Assembly: GCF_025273675.1 (NCBI RefSeq)
Contig: NZ_CP045809.1
Span: 682,001-746,000, forward strand
Direction of reading: 5' to 3'
Length of the DNA stretch: 64,000 nt
Origin: Gordonia pseudamarae
GTDB taxonomy: Bacteria > Actinomycetota > Actinomycetes > Mycobacteriales > Mycobacteriaceae
Every line of letters begins with the position of its first letter. Within the stretch, counting starts at the first letter, position 1. The notes below the pieces were generated by a model that saw only the letters and a list, made by a program, of their open reading frames with translations, searched no databases and had not been told where the DNA came from. Below, piece after piece: positions 8,742 to 16,536 of this stretch. The translations under genes and the position numbers were made by a program.

Positions 8742-9941
8742 ATGGATTTCTCGAAAGTAGAACTCACCGACGACGAAAAGGCCTTCCAGGCGGAGGTGCG
8801 CGAGTTCCTCGACACCTATGTCACCGACGAGGTTCGCAAGCACGACCGCGATACCGGCGACAACTTCGACATCGGTGTGCACCGGGCACTGGCCGACAAG
8901 GGCTGGCTGGAAAAGGAGATCAAGGGCGCCGAGGGCTGGGAGGGTGGCTTCACCCGCGTCGAATCGCGCATCTGGCACCTGGAGCGGCGCAAGGCCGAAT
9001 TCCCCTGGGTCACCTGGGGCACCACCGTCCTGATCGCGCACTCGGTGGCGATGTTCGCCAAACCCGAACTGCGCGATGAGGTTCTGCAGGGTGTCTACGA
9101 CGGCGACGTCCGGATGTGCCTGGGCTATACCGAACCCGAAGGCGGCTCGGACGTGGCCACCTGCAAGACCCGTGCGGTGCGCGACGGCGACGACTGGGTC
9201 ATCAACGGCTCCAAGATGTTCACCACCGGTGCGCACAACAGTCAGTACTGCTTCCTGATCACCAACACCGATCCGGAAGCCCGTAAGCACAAGAGCCTCA
9301 CCATGTTCCTGGTGCCGCTCGACACTCCGGGCGTCGAGATCCAGCCACTGTGGACGGTCGACGGCGACCGCACCAACATCGTCTACTATAGCGACGTCCG
9401 GATCTCCGACAAGTACCGGCTCGGTGAGGTCAACGAGGGCTGGACCGTGGTCCGCGAGCCGCTCAACAAGGAGCACGGCGTGGTCGACGCCGTGATCGAC
9501 GGGCTCGACGACGTGTCGATTCTGCAGCATCAGGGCATGTACATCGCCAACGCCGCCGACGCCGTCGTCGCCGAGACCGCCAAGGAAGATTCGGACGGTA
9601 ATCGCCGTATCGACGACCCGCTGGTGTCGGTGCGTCTGGGGCAGTCGCTGGCCAAGATCGAGGCCGCGCTCGTCTCGCCGCACATGTTCGGCCGCGTCGC
9701 GCTCGCACAGGCGATGCGCGAGGTGTCGCCGGTGCTGATGGACATCGTCGGCCCCACCTCGGTGCTGCCCATCGACGAGCCGGGAGCGGACCTGAGTCGC
9801 GCCGAGTACGTGTACCGCTGGGCGCCGCTGACCGGGATCTACGGCGGCACCTTGGAGGTGTTCCGCAACATGATCGCCCAGTACATCCTGGGTCTGGGCA
9901 AGCCCGTCTACGCGGCCCCCAAGGCGCCCGCCGCGTCGTAG
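8742..9941 (+). CDS. Acyl-CoA dehydrogenase (FadE, second of pair)
   Basis: 399-residue FAD-dependent acyl-CoA dehydrogenase introducing a 2,3 double bond in an acyl-CoA. Typical blocks are LGYTEPEGGSDVATCKTRAV (FAD/substrate region), GSKMFTTGAHNSQYCFLIT, and IYGGTLEVFRNMIAQYILGL at the C-terminus. The usual catalytic-glutamate loop reads YGGT rather than YEGT, so the base probably sits elsewhere, as in many family members. A site AGGACA precedes the ATG. It is the last gene of the amidohydrolase-FadE-FadE operon; a strong hairpin follows. Confidence 0.92.
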   Translation: MDFSKVELTDDEKAFQAEVREFLDTYVTDEVRKHDRDTGDNFDIGVHRALADKGWLEKEIKGAEGWEGGFTRVESRIWHLERRKAEFPWVTWGTTVLIAHSVAMFAKPELRDEVLQGVYDGDVRMCLGYTEPEGGSDVATCKTRAVRDGDDWVINGSKMFTTGAHNSQYCFLITNTDPEARKHKSLTMFLVPLDTPGVEIQPLWTVDGDRTNIVYYSDVRISDKYRLGEVNEGWTVVREPLNKEHGVVDAVIDGLDDVSILQHQGMYIANAADAVVAETAKEDSDGNRRIDDPLVSVRLGQSLAKIEAALVSPHMFGRVALAQAMREVSPVLMDIVGPTSVLPIDEPGADLSRAEYVYRWAPLTGIYGGTLEVFRNMIAQYILGLGKPVYAAPKAPAAS

Positions 9942-9959
9942 CGCCGTTCCCATCCCACC

Positions 9960-9994
9960 GAATGCTCCCGGGTGACCGACACCCGGGAGCATTC
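9960..9994. terminator. Hairpin terminator after the FadE operon
   Basis: Perfect 15-bp inverted repeat (9960-9974 and 9980-9994) with a 5-nt loop, 18 nt after the stop codon. Confidence 0.75.
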
Positions 9995-10017
9995 GTATTT
10001 GCCGGAAGGCACTGCTT

Positions 10018-10087
10018 CCGCACCGAAACAATCTCCCGCGTAGCGGATGTCGCGACATCCGCTACGCGGGAGATTGTTTCGGTGCGG
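10018..10087. repeat. 70-bp perfect palindrome between convergent genes
   Basis: Left arm 10018-10052 and right arm 10053-10087 are exact reverse complements with no spacer: 35 bp each, centre TCG|CGA. It lies between the 9960-9994 terminator and the stop codon of the minus-strand CoA-transferase gene (10093). It could terminate the CoA-transferase transcript, but it is much longer than a normal terminator and can extrude as a cruciform. Confidence 0.9.
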
Positions 10088-10092
10088 GAGGT

Positions 10093-11313
10093 TTACAGGA
10101 CGGCGCCGGAAACCTTGGCGTCGATGATGGTGTCCCAATCGTAGCCGAGTTCGGTGAGGATCTCGTCGGTGTGTTCGCCGTGGCCGGGGGATCGGGTCGG
10201 CCGAGGCGGGGTTTCATCGAACTGGATGGGGGCGGCGACGGTGCGGAACTCTTCGCCCTTGTCGTCGGTGAGGGTCAGCAGGTAGCCGTTCTCGATGACC
10301 TGCGGATCGTTGGGCACCTCGCGCGGGGAGGCGAGGGTGCACCAGGCGCCGGTCTCGGCCTGGAAGATCTCGGCCCATTCGGCCAGATCGCGTTCGGCGA
10401 ACACCTCACGCAACAGCGCGGTGGCCTCGGTCTTGTTGGCGGTGAGGTTGGCCAGCGGGGTGAACCGGGCGTCGTCGGCCAGCTCGGGCCGCCCGATGCG
10501 GACGCAGAAGTCGGCCCAGTAGCGGTCGGCCTGCAGGAACATCAGCTGGAACCAGCGCCCGTCCTTGGTCTTGTAGCGGTTGACCACCGGATTGGGGGCA
10601 TCGCCCGCCTGCCACTTGGGCACGCCGTCGTTGCCGTAGTAGTCGGCGATGGCGATGTCCGGTGCCACCGACCAGAGGCCCTGCGCCAGTAGCGAACCGT
10701 CGACGATGGGGGCATGGCGGTGGCGTTCGCGGTGGAACAGCGCCGCGGCCACACCACCGGCGAGCGTCGAACCGCCCTGCAGGTCGCCGAAGGCGGTGGT
10801 CTGCGCGAACGGGAACTCAACCCCGTCGGGGGTGAGGGCGAATGCGACACCTGCCCGGCCGGTGTACGAGGTGCCGTCGAAGCCGGGGCGGTTGGCGTCC
10901 GGGCCGCGCTGGCCCTGGCCGCTGCCTCGGGCGATGATGATGTCCTGGTTGAACTTTCGCAGTGCGTCGACGGTCAGGTCGGCGCGCTCCAGTTGCGCGG
11001 GCAGCCAGTTGGTGAGGAACACGTCGGCCTGGCCGATCAGCTTGCCGAAGATCTCCCGGCCCTCGGGGCTCTTGATATTGATGGCCAGGCTGCGTTTTCC
11101 GTGGTTGCCGATCTCCATCACCGCGTTGGCATTGACGCGGGAATCCTCGGGACGCAGGCCACCGGACACGAGGTACCGGGCCGGGTCACCGCCCTTGGTG
11201 TCCTCGACTTTGATCACGTCGGCACCCCAGTCGGCGAGCATGGCGCCGGCGCTGGGGACGTAGGTCCAGGACGCCAGTTCGACGACCTTGATCCCGCTGA
11301 GCAGATCGGACAT
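10093..11313 (-). CDS. CoA-transferase family III (CaiB/BaiF)
   Basis: 406-residue class III CoA-transferase, moving CoA between carboxylic acids by a ping-pong route through an aspartyl-CoA intermediate. The start MSDLLSGIKVVELASWTYVPSAGAMLADWGADVIKVE is typical, and the catalytic aspartate is probably D146 in NRPGFDGTSYTGR. GGAGGG lies upstream of the ATG at 11313; a longer frame to 11412 is rejected because it has no ribosome site and an odd cysteine-rich start. It is divergent from an aldehyde dehydrogenase gene. It probably activates or recycles a pathway acid. Confidence 0.92.
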   Translation of the reverse strand: MSDLLSGIKVVELASWTYVPSAGAMLADWGADVIKVEDTKGGDPARYLVSGGLRPEDSRVNANAVMEIGNHGKRSLAINIKSPEGREIFGKLIGQADVFLTNWLPAQLERADLTVDALRKFNQDIIIARGSGQGQRGPDANRPGFDGTSYTGRAGVAFALTPDGVEFPFAQTTAFGDLQGGSTLAGGVAAALFHRERHRHAPIVDGSLLAQGLWSVAPDIAIADYYGNDGVPKWQAGDAPNPVVNRYKTKDGRWFQLMFLQADRYWADFCVRIGRPELADDARFTPLANLTANKTEATALLREVFAERDLAEWAEIFQAETGAWCTLASPREVPNDPQVIENGYLLTLTDDKGEEFRTVAAPIQFDETPPRPTRSPGHGEHTDEILTELGYDWDTIIDAKVSGAVL

Positions 11314-11348
11314 GTGCGGATTCCCTCCACTGGCTTCACAAACGTTTG

Positions 11349-11364
11349 TACAGTGCATACTGTA
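11349..11364. promoter_or_regulatory. Palindrome TACAGT-N4-ACTGTA in a divergent promoter
   Basis: Perfect 6-bp arms separated by GCAT, between the CoA-transferase (start 11313, minus) and aldehyde dehydrogenase (start 11546, plus) genes. A second ACAGTT half follows at about 11371. It is a candidate TetR- or GntR-type operator. Confidence 0.45.
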
Positions 11365-11545
11365 GCAGTTACAGTTGGTCATCCCGACAGGGTTGCCAAA
11401 CATATTGCACAAGCTGGTCCATGCAGGTCATCGGGTAAATCTGGTTGTTCGAGCCGTGGTGACATCGATCATCGCCCGTGCGGCCGCCTCGCAGAAGTGC
11501 GGTTACTCGTCAACAGCCGGCCACACGCCGGGAGAGGGAATGCAA

Positions 11546-13081
11546 GTGAGCGAAACGGAAGTCGAGACCCCGACGAGCGTCGAACTCGGTCGCAGGGTGG
11601 CCGAACGCGCCGAACGACGGCTGCTGATCGACGGCAGGCTGGTCGAGGCCACCGGCGGAGCCACCTACCCCAACGTCAGCCCGGCCACCGGCCTGGTGCT
11701 CGGCGAGGCGGCCGCGGCGACCGCCGACGATATGCGTGCGGCCATCGCCGCGGCCCGTCGCGCCTTCGATGAGACCGACTGGTCGTCGAACAAGGAACTG
11801 CGTAAACGCTGCCTCACGCAGTTGCAGGAGGCCCTGGAAGCGGAGAAGGAAGAGCTCCGCGAGGAGATCATCGCCGAGGTCGGTTCCCCCGACATGGCCA
11901 CGCGCAACGCGCAACTGGACTGGCCGCTGCAGGAAGCCCTGAACTATCCGATCCGGCTGATCGACGAATTCGAATGGGAACGCACCCTCGACGGCGGCGG
12001 CCTCTTCGGGCCCCGCAACATCCGCAAGGTCGTCAAGGAGGCGGTCGGCGTCGTCGCGGCCATCACGCCGTCCAACTACCCGATTGAGGTCATCCTCAAC
12101 AAGCTCGGTCCCGCCCTCGCGGCCGGTAACACCGTGGTTCTCAAGCCGGACCCCAACGCGCCGTGGACCGGCCTGAGGCTGGGCCGGCTGATCGCCGAGA
12201 AGACGGACTTCCCGGCCGGTGTGGTCAACGTGGTCACCACCCCCGACAACGACGTCGCCGGGATCCTCGCGAGCGACCCCCGCGTCGATCTCATCTCCTT
12301 CACCGGATCGACCGCCGTCGGCAAGCATCTCATGCGTGAGGGCGCGGAGACGATGAAGCGGGTCTTCCTCGAACTCGGCGGCAAATCCGCGCTCATCGTG
12401 CTCGACGACGCCGACCCCGGCAAAGCGGTGATGGGTGCGATGGGCACCTGCCAGCACGCCGGGCAGGGGTGTGCGATCAATACCCGTCTGCTGGTGCATC
12501 GTTCGCTGTACGAGACAGTCATCGAACAGGTGACGTTCGCGTTCGGGCTGGCGCCGGTGGGTGATCCGGCCGATCCGGGTGTGCTCACCGGACCGCTGAT
12601 CACCGCCACGGCCAAGGAGAAGGTCCTGTCGATGATCGAGCAGGCCCGCGAGGGAGGTGCCGAGGTCGTCTTCGGCGGCGGTGTGCCGGAGAACCTGGCC
12701 GAGCACCTCGCCGACGGCCACTACGTGCAGCCGACCGTCCTCGCCGGGGTCGCCCCCGACGCACCGATCGCCCAGGAAGAGGTGTTCGGTCCGGTCCTGG
12801 TGATCATCCCGTTCGACACCGACGACGAGGCCGTCGCCATCGCCAACAGCACCCCGTTCGGTCTGGCCGGCGCCGTACTGTCCGGTGACCTGGATCGTGG
12901 CCTGGCCGTGGCCAACCGGATCCGCACCGGATCGATCGGCGTGAACGGCGGCATGTTCTATTCGGCCGATGCCCCGTTCGGCGGTTTCGGTGCCAGCGGC
13001 GTCGGACGCCAGTGCGGCATCGAAGGTTTCAACCAGTACCTGGAGACCCGGACCATCGCGCACCGGGCACCCGGCGCCTAA
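11546..13081 (+). CDS. Aldehyde dehydrogenase (NAD(P)-dependent)
   Basis: 511-residue aldehyde dehydrogenase oxidising an aldehyde to the acid. The catalytic glutamate is in ELGGKSALIV and the nucleophile cysteine in GQGCAINTR. The cofactor region has ITPSNYPIEVILNKLGPALAAGN and FTGSTAVGKHLM, and EVFGPVL is also present. GTG at 11546 is preferred: GAGGGA lies six bases upstream, whereas the ATG at 11540 would abut that site. The gene starts an apparent operon of aldehyde dehydrogenase, SDR, 3-hydroxyisobutyrate-dehydrogenase-like protein and a second aldehyde dehydrogenase. The order suggests alcohol to aldehyde to acid oxidation. Confidence 0.93.
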   Translation: MSETEVETPTSVELGRRVAERAERRLLIDGRLVEATGGATYPNVSPATGLVLGEAAAATADDMRAAIAAARRAFDETDWSSNKELRKRCLTQLQEALEAEKEELREEIIAEVGSPDMATRNAQLDWPLQEALNYPIRLIDEFEWERTLDGGGLFGPRNIRKVVKEAVGVVAAITPSNYPIEVILNKLGPALAAGNTVVLKPDPNAPWTGLRLGRLIAEKTDFPAGVVNVVTTPDNDVAGILASDPRVDLISFTGSTAVGKHLMREGAETMKRVFLELGGKSALIVLDDADPGKAVMGAMGTCQHAGQGCAINTRLLVHRSLYETVIEQVTFAFGLAPVGDPADPGVLTGPLITATAKEKVLSMIEQAREGGAEVVFGGGVPENLAEHLADGHYVQPTVLAGVAPDAPIAQEEVFGPVLVIIPFDTDDEAVAIANSTPFGLAGAVLSGDLDRGLAVANRIRTGSIGVNGGMFYSADAPFGGFGASGVGRQCGIEGFNQYLETRTIAHRAPGA

Positions 13082-13139
13082 GCCGGCACAAATACTCAAT
13101 ACAGGCAAGCACTCATTTCAGCGAAGGATCGAAAAGCTC

Positions 13140-13988
13140 ATGGGAAAGCTCGATAGCAAGGTCGCCGTCGTCAGTGGCGCCGCCCGCGGTCAGGGCCGTT
13201 CGCACGCGGTCAACCTCGCCAAGGAGGGCGCCAGTGTCATTCTGATCGACATCTGTAAAGACCTGGAGGGCAACAACTACCCGCTGTCCCGTCGTGAAGA
13301 CCTGGACGAGACCGTCAACCTCGTCGAGAAGGAAGGCGTCAAGGCCTACGCCATCGAGGCCGACGTGCGCGAACGCTCGCAGACCTGGGACGCCATCGCC
13401 GAGGGCGTCAAAGAGTTGGGCCGCCTCGACATCGTCGTCGCCAATGCCGGCATCTGCCCGATGGGCAAGAAGCAGACCATCCTGTCGTGGTCGGATACCA
13501 TCGACACCGACCTGGCCGGGGTGTTCAATCTGGTGCAGGGCAGCCTTCCGCACCTGGAGAAGGGTGCCTCGATCATCGCCACCGGTTCGCTGGCCGCGAT
13601 GCTGGGCAGCACCGGCAACCAGGGTCCGGGCGGATCGGCCTACAGCCTGGCCAAACAGATCGTCGCCCGCTACGTGAATGACCTGTCGGTCCACCTGGGC
13701 CCCAAGGGAATCCGTATCAACGCGGTGCACCCCACCAACTGCAACACCGACATGCTGCACAACGAGGGGATGTACTCGGTGTTCCGTCCTGACCTGGAAA
13801 GTCCCACCCTCGACGACGTCAAGCCCGTGTTCCCGATGATGCACTCGATGAAGGTTCCCTTCGTTGAGCCGCAGGACATCTCCAACGCGGTGATCTTCCT
13901 CGCCAGCGAGGACTCCCGCTACATCACCGGCATGCAGCTGCGTATCGACGCGGGCGGCTACGCCAAGACCGTCCCGTGGAAGGGCTGA
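13140..13988 (+). CDS. Mycofactocin-type SDR oxidoreductase (first of three)
   Basis: 282-residue short-chain dehydrogenase. The Rossmann motif is SGAARGQGRSHAV. The catalytic Tyr/Lys pair is in GSAYSLAKQIVARY, with the serine in ATGSLAAM. The extended insertion after the second strand (LIDICKDLEGNNYPLSRREDLDETVNLVE) and the C-terminal RYITGMQLRIDAGG are hallmarks of the family whose NAD stays tightly bound and is reoxidised through mycofactocin. The usual substrate is an alcohol. AAGGA precedes the ATG at 13140 at a rather long distance. No mycofactocin biosynthesis genes are in the window. Confidence 0.87.
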   Translation: MGKLDSKVAVVSGAARGQGRSHAVNLAKEGASVILIDICKDLEGNNYPLSRREDLDETVNLVEKEGVKAYAIEADVRERSQTWDAIAEGVKELGRLDIVVANAGICPMGKKQTILSWSDTIDTDLAGVFNLVQGSLPHLEKGASIIATGSLAAMLGSTGNQGPGGSAYSLAKQIVARYVNDLSVHLGPKGIRINAVHPTNCNTDMLHNEGMYSVFRPDLESPTLDDVKPVFPMMHSMKVPFVEPQDISNAVIFLASEDSRYITGMQLRIDAGGYAKTVPWKG

Positions 13989-13994
13989 CCGGAT

Positions 13995-14804
13995 ATGTCT
14001 GACGTGATTGGTTTCGTCGGTGCAGGGCAGATGGGTGAGCCGATGGTTCAGCGCCTGCTCGCTGCCGGCAAAGAGGTGGTGCTCTACGCCCGTCGTCCCG
14101 AGATCCGCGAGAAGCTCGGTGCCGAGGGCGCGACGATCGTCGACTCGGTGGCCGAGGCCGCCGCGCGCGCCGACGTGTTGATCCTGTGCCTGTTCTCCGA
14201 TGCCCAACTCATCGAGATCGCCGAGGGGCCGAACGGTTTCATGGAGAACGCGAAGGCCGGCAGCGTGGTGGTCTCGCACACCACCGGAAATGTCAGCACC
14301 TTGCAGGGCCTGGTGGACAAGTACCAGGAAGGGCCGACGATCGTCGACGGCCCGATCAGTGGTTCCGCCAAGGACATCACCAAGGGGGTACTGACCGTGC
14401 TGCTGGGCGGGCCCGAAACCGCGGTGAAGCAGGCCGAGTCGGTGGTGCTGGCCTACGCCAAGGAGGTCATCCGCACCGGTGAACTCGGCACCGCGCTGAA
14501 CGTGAAGCTGGTCAACAACATCCTGTTCGCGGCCAACTCCCAACTTGCCGCCGCGGCGGTGGAACTCGGCGCCAAGCTCGGTATCAAGGAGAACGACCTG
14601 CTGAACTCGTTGCAACATTGCAGCGGGCACAGCTACGCGCTCGGCGCGGTCAAGGGCACCGGCGGACCGGAGAAGTTCACCAAGGCAGCCGGCCCGTTCC
14701 TGCGCAAGGACGTCAAGGCGGCTGCGGTGGCCGCCGCCGACTCGGGCGTCGACGTGGGCTGGCTCAAGAGCGTCGTGGACGACGGTCCGCTGGACCTGTC
14801 GTGA
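13995..14804 (+). CDS. 3-hydroxyisobutyrate-dehydrogenase-like oxidoreductase
   Basis: 269-residue member of the beta-hydroxyacid dehydrogenase family. The dinucleotide motif GFVGAGQMGEPMVQRLLAAG opens the protein; the substrate motif DGPISGSAKDITKGVLTVLLGG and the catalytic lysine region LNVKLVNNILFA follow. The family oxidises 3-hydroxy acids to semialdehydes or reduces the reverse, so it may feed the neighbouring aldehyde dehydrogenases. It begins six bases after the SDR stop and its TGA overlaps the GTG of the next gene, so the operon is translationally tight. Confidence 0.87.
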   Translation: MSDVIGFVGAGQMGEPMVQRLLAAGKEVVLYARRPEIREKLGAEGATIVDSVAEAAARADVLILCLFSDAQLIEIAEGPNGFMENAKAGSVVVSHTTGNVSTLQGLVDKYQEGPTIVDGPISGSAKDITKGVLTVLLGGPETAVKQAESVVLAYAKEVIRTGELGTALNVKLVNNILFAANSQLAAAAVELGAKLGIKENDLLNSLQHCSGHSYALGAVKGTGGPEKFTKAAGPFLRKDVKAAAVAAADSGVDVGWLKSVVDDGPLDLS

Positions 14805-16450
14805 CCGTCACCCACATCAGCGCCGCCGGGTCCGGGGATGTCTCCTCGGATCCGGCCGGGGCGAGCGCGGCGACGGGGGATGTGACCGGGGCGAGCGCAG
14901 CGACGGGGGATGTGACCGGGGCGAGCGCAGCGACGGGGGATGTGACCGGGGCGAGCGCAGCGACGGGGGATGTGACCGGGGCGAGCGCAGCGACGGGGGA
15001 TGTCACTGCGCTGCAACAGCTTCTCGATGCCCAGCGGGCTGCGCATCGGGCCGATCCGATGCCGTCGGTCGCGCTGCGCCGCAACCGTATCGACCGATTG
15101 CTCGCGCTGGTGCTGGACAACACCGATCAACTCGTCGACGCGATTGTGGCAGACTTCGGGTCCAAGTCGCGCACCGCGACCCTGTCGACCGAGATCGTCG
15201 GCATGATCGGCAACATCCAGCACACCCGCAAGAACCTGACGAAGTGGATGAAGCCGCGAAAGGTGCTGCGGGGGAGCCTGGTTACCCGGATCAGTGCCGA
15301 GGTGGTGCCCTCCCCACTCGGTGTCGTCGGTGTGATCGGGCCGTGGAACTTCCCGCTGCACCTGGCCATCTTGCCGACTGCTGCCGCATTCGCCGCGGGC
15401 AACCGGGTGATGATCAAGATGTCCGAGATCACCCCGAACACCGCCGAGACGGTGAAATCGCTGGCGGCCGAGTACTTCGATCCGACCGAACTGACTGTGG
15501 TGACCGGAGACCTGCCGGTGGCCACCGCATTCTCGGAATTGGCGTTCGACCATATCTTCTTCACCGGTTCGCCCGGCGTGGGCAAGCGCATCCAGGCCGC
15601 GGCGGCGGCCAACTTGGTGCCGGTGACCCTCGAGCTCGGTGGCAAGAACCCGGTGGTTGTCGCCCGCGACGCCGACCTCGACGAGGCGGCTCAGCGGATC
15701 GCGTTGGGCCGCATGGTCAACGGTGGGCAGGTGTGTATCTGCCCTGATCAGGCGTATGTGCCCGCCGAATTGCTGGAGGGTTTTCTCGCCTCCGCGGCGA
15801 CGGCGCTGCGTAAGCATTTCCCGACGGTCACCGACAACCCGGAGTACCCGTCGTGTGTCAACGACGCCAACTACCGGCGTGTGCGGGGCCTGGTGGACGA
15901 CGCCCGCGACAAAGGTGCCACGATCACGGTGGTCGCGCCGGAGCATCAGAGCGATCCCGACCCGGACACGCGCAAGATCGCACCGACGCTGGTCACCGGC
16001 ATCACCGCCGACATGACGATCGCGCATGAGGAGATCTTCGGCCCGGTGCTGGGCGTCGCCACGTACACCGATGCCAACGAGGTCATCGACGCGCTCAATG
16101 CGCAGCCGGCACCGCTGGTCGCGTACTGGTTCGGCGCGGACACCGCCGACTTCCGCGAGTTCGTGCGGCGTACCCGCAGCGGTGGCGTCGCACGCAACGA
16201 ATTCGGTATCCATATGCTGCCCTCGGACGCGCCGTTCGGCGGCGTCGGCAACAGCGGCATGGGCGCCTACCACGGCAGGGCGGGCTTCGATCGGCTGTCT
16301 CACCATCGTTCGGTGGTGGGCACGGACCTGCCTGCGCGGGTCACCACGTCAAGCGCCGTTCCGCCCTTCGGGACGGGAATGCGCAAGGGAATGGATCTCA
16401 TGCTGCTCCGTGAGCGCAGGCGTGTGCGCAAGCGATTGCGCGTGGTATGA
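14801..16450 (+). CDS. Aldehyde dehydrogenase with N-terminal decapeptide repeats
   Basis: 549-residue aldehyde dehydrogenase resembling coniferyl-aldehyde-type enzymes. The core has GPWNFPLHLAILPTAAAFAAGN, FTGSPGVGKRI, the glutamate in ELGGKNPVV, the cysteine in GGQVCICPDQ and EEIFGPVLGV. The C-terminal tail MRKGMDLMLLRERRRVRKRLRVV is basic. Residues 21-69 are five copies of ASAATGDVTG encoded by a 30-bp tandem repeat, absent from the usual family. The GTG start at 14801 overlaps the previous stop; no start codon lies shortly after the repeats, so they are probably translated. Confidence 0.88.
   Translation: MTVTHISAAGSGDVSSDPAGASAATGDVTGASAATGDVTGASAATGDVTGASAATGDVTGASAATGDVTALQQLLDAQRAAHRADPMPSVALRRNRIDRLLALVLDNTDQLVDAIVADFGSKSRTATLSTEIVGMIGNIQHTRKNLTKWMKPRKVLRGSLVTRISAEVVPSPLGVVGVIGPWNFPLHLAILPTAAAFAAGNRVMIKMSEITPNTAETVKSLAAEYFDPTELTVVTGDLPVATAFSELAFDHIFFTGSPGVGKRIQAAAAANLVPVTLELGGKNPVVVARDADLDEAAQRIALGRMVNGGQVCICPDQAYVPAELLEGFLASAATALRKHFPTVTDNPEYPSCVNDANYRRVRGLVDDARDKGATITVVAPEHQSDPDPDTRKIAPTLVTGITADMTIAHEEIFGPVLGVATYTDANEVIDALNAQPAPLVAYWFGADTADFREFVRRTRSGGVARNEFGIHMLPSDAPFGGVGNSGMGAYHGRAGFDRLSHHRSVVGTDLPARVTTSSAVPPFGTGMRKGMDLMLLRERRRVRKRLRVV
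14861..15006 (+). repeat. 30-bp tandem repeat, about five copies, inside a coding region
   Basis: Unit GCGAGCGCAGCGACGGGGGA plus TGTGACCGGG. The first copy has one change (GCGAGCGCGG) and the last diverges after GATGT. Copies begin at 14861, 14891, 14921, 14951 and 14981. Because 30 is a multiple of three, each copy adds ten residues in frame. A single related stretch occurs at 16943-16971 in the next gene. Confidence 0.92.
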
Positions 16451-16536
16451 GATACGTAAGTCGTGTTTCGTCGTGCGGGTCATATGTGGGTAGCGCAGGC
16501 GCTCACATCACACAGGCTTGCGGGTAGGGAAAAGTT

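Noticed and set aside
7590..10058. 822-residue minus-strand open frame across the FadE genes
   Set aside because: It is the antisense shadow of three well-supported plus-strand genes; composition is Arg/Gly/Asp/Val-rich without motifs.
10018..10087. Insertion-sequence end
   Set aside because: There is no transposase and no target duplication nearby; it is kept as an unexplained palindrome.
14861..15006. Possible CRISPR or mobile-element array
   Set aside because: The units are head-to-tail without spacers, in frame with an aldehyde dehydrogenase, and there is no transposase.
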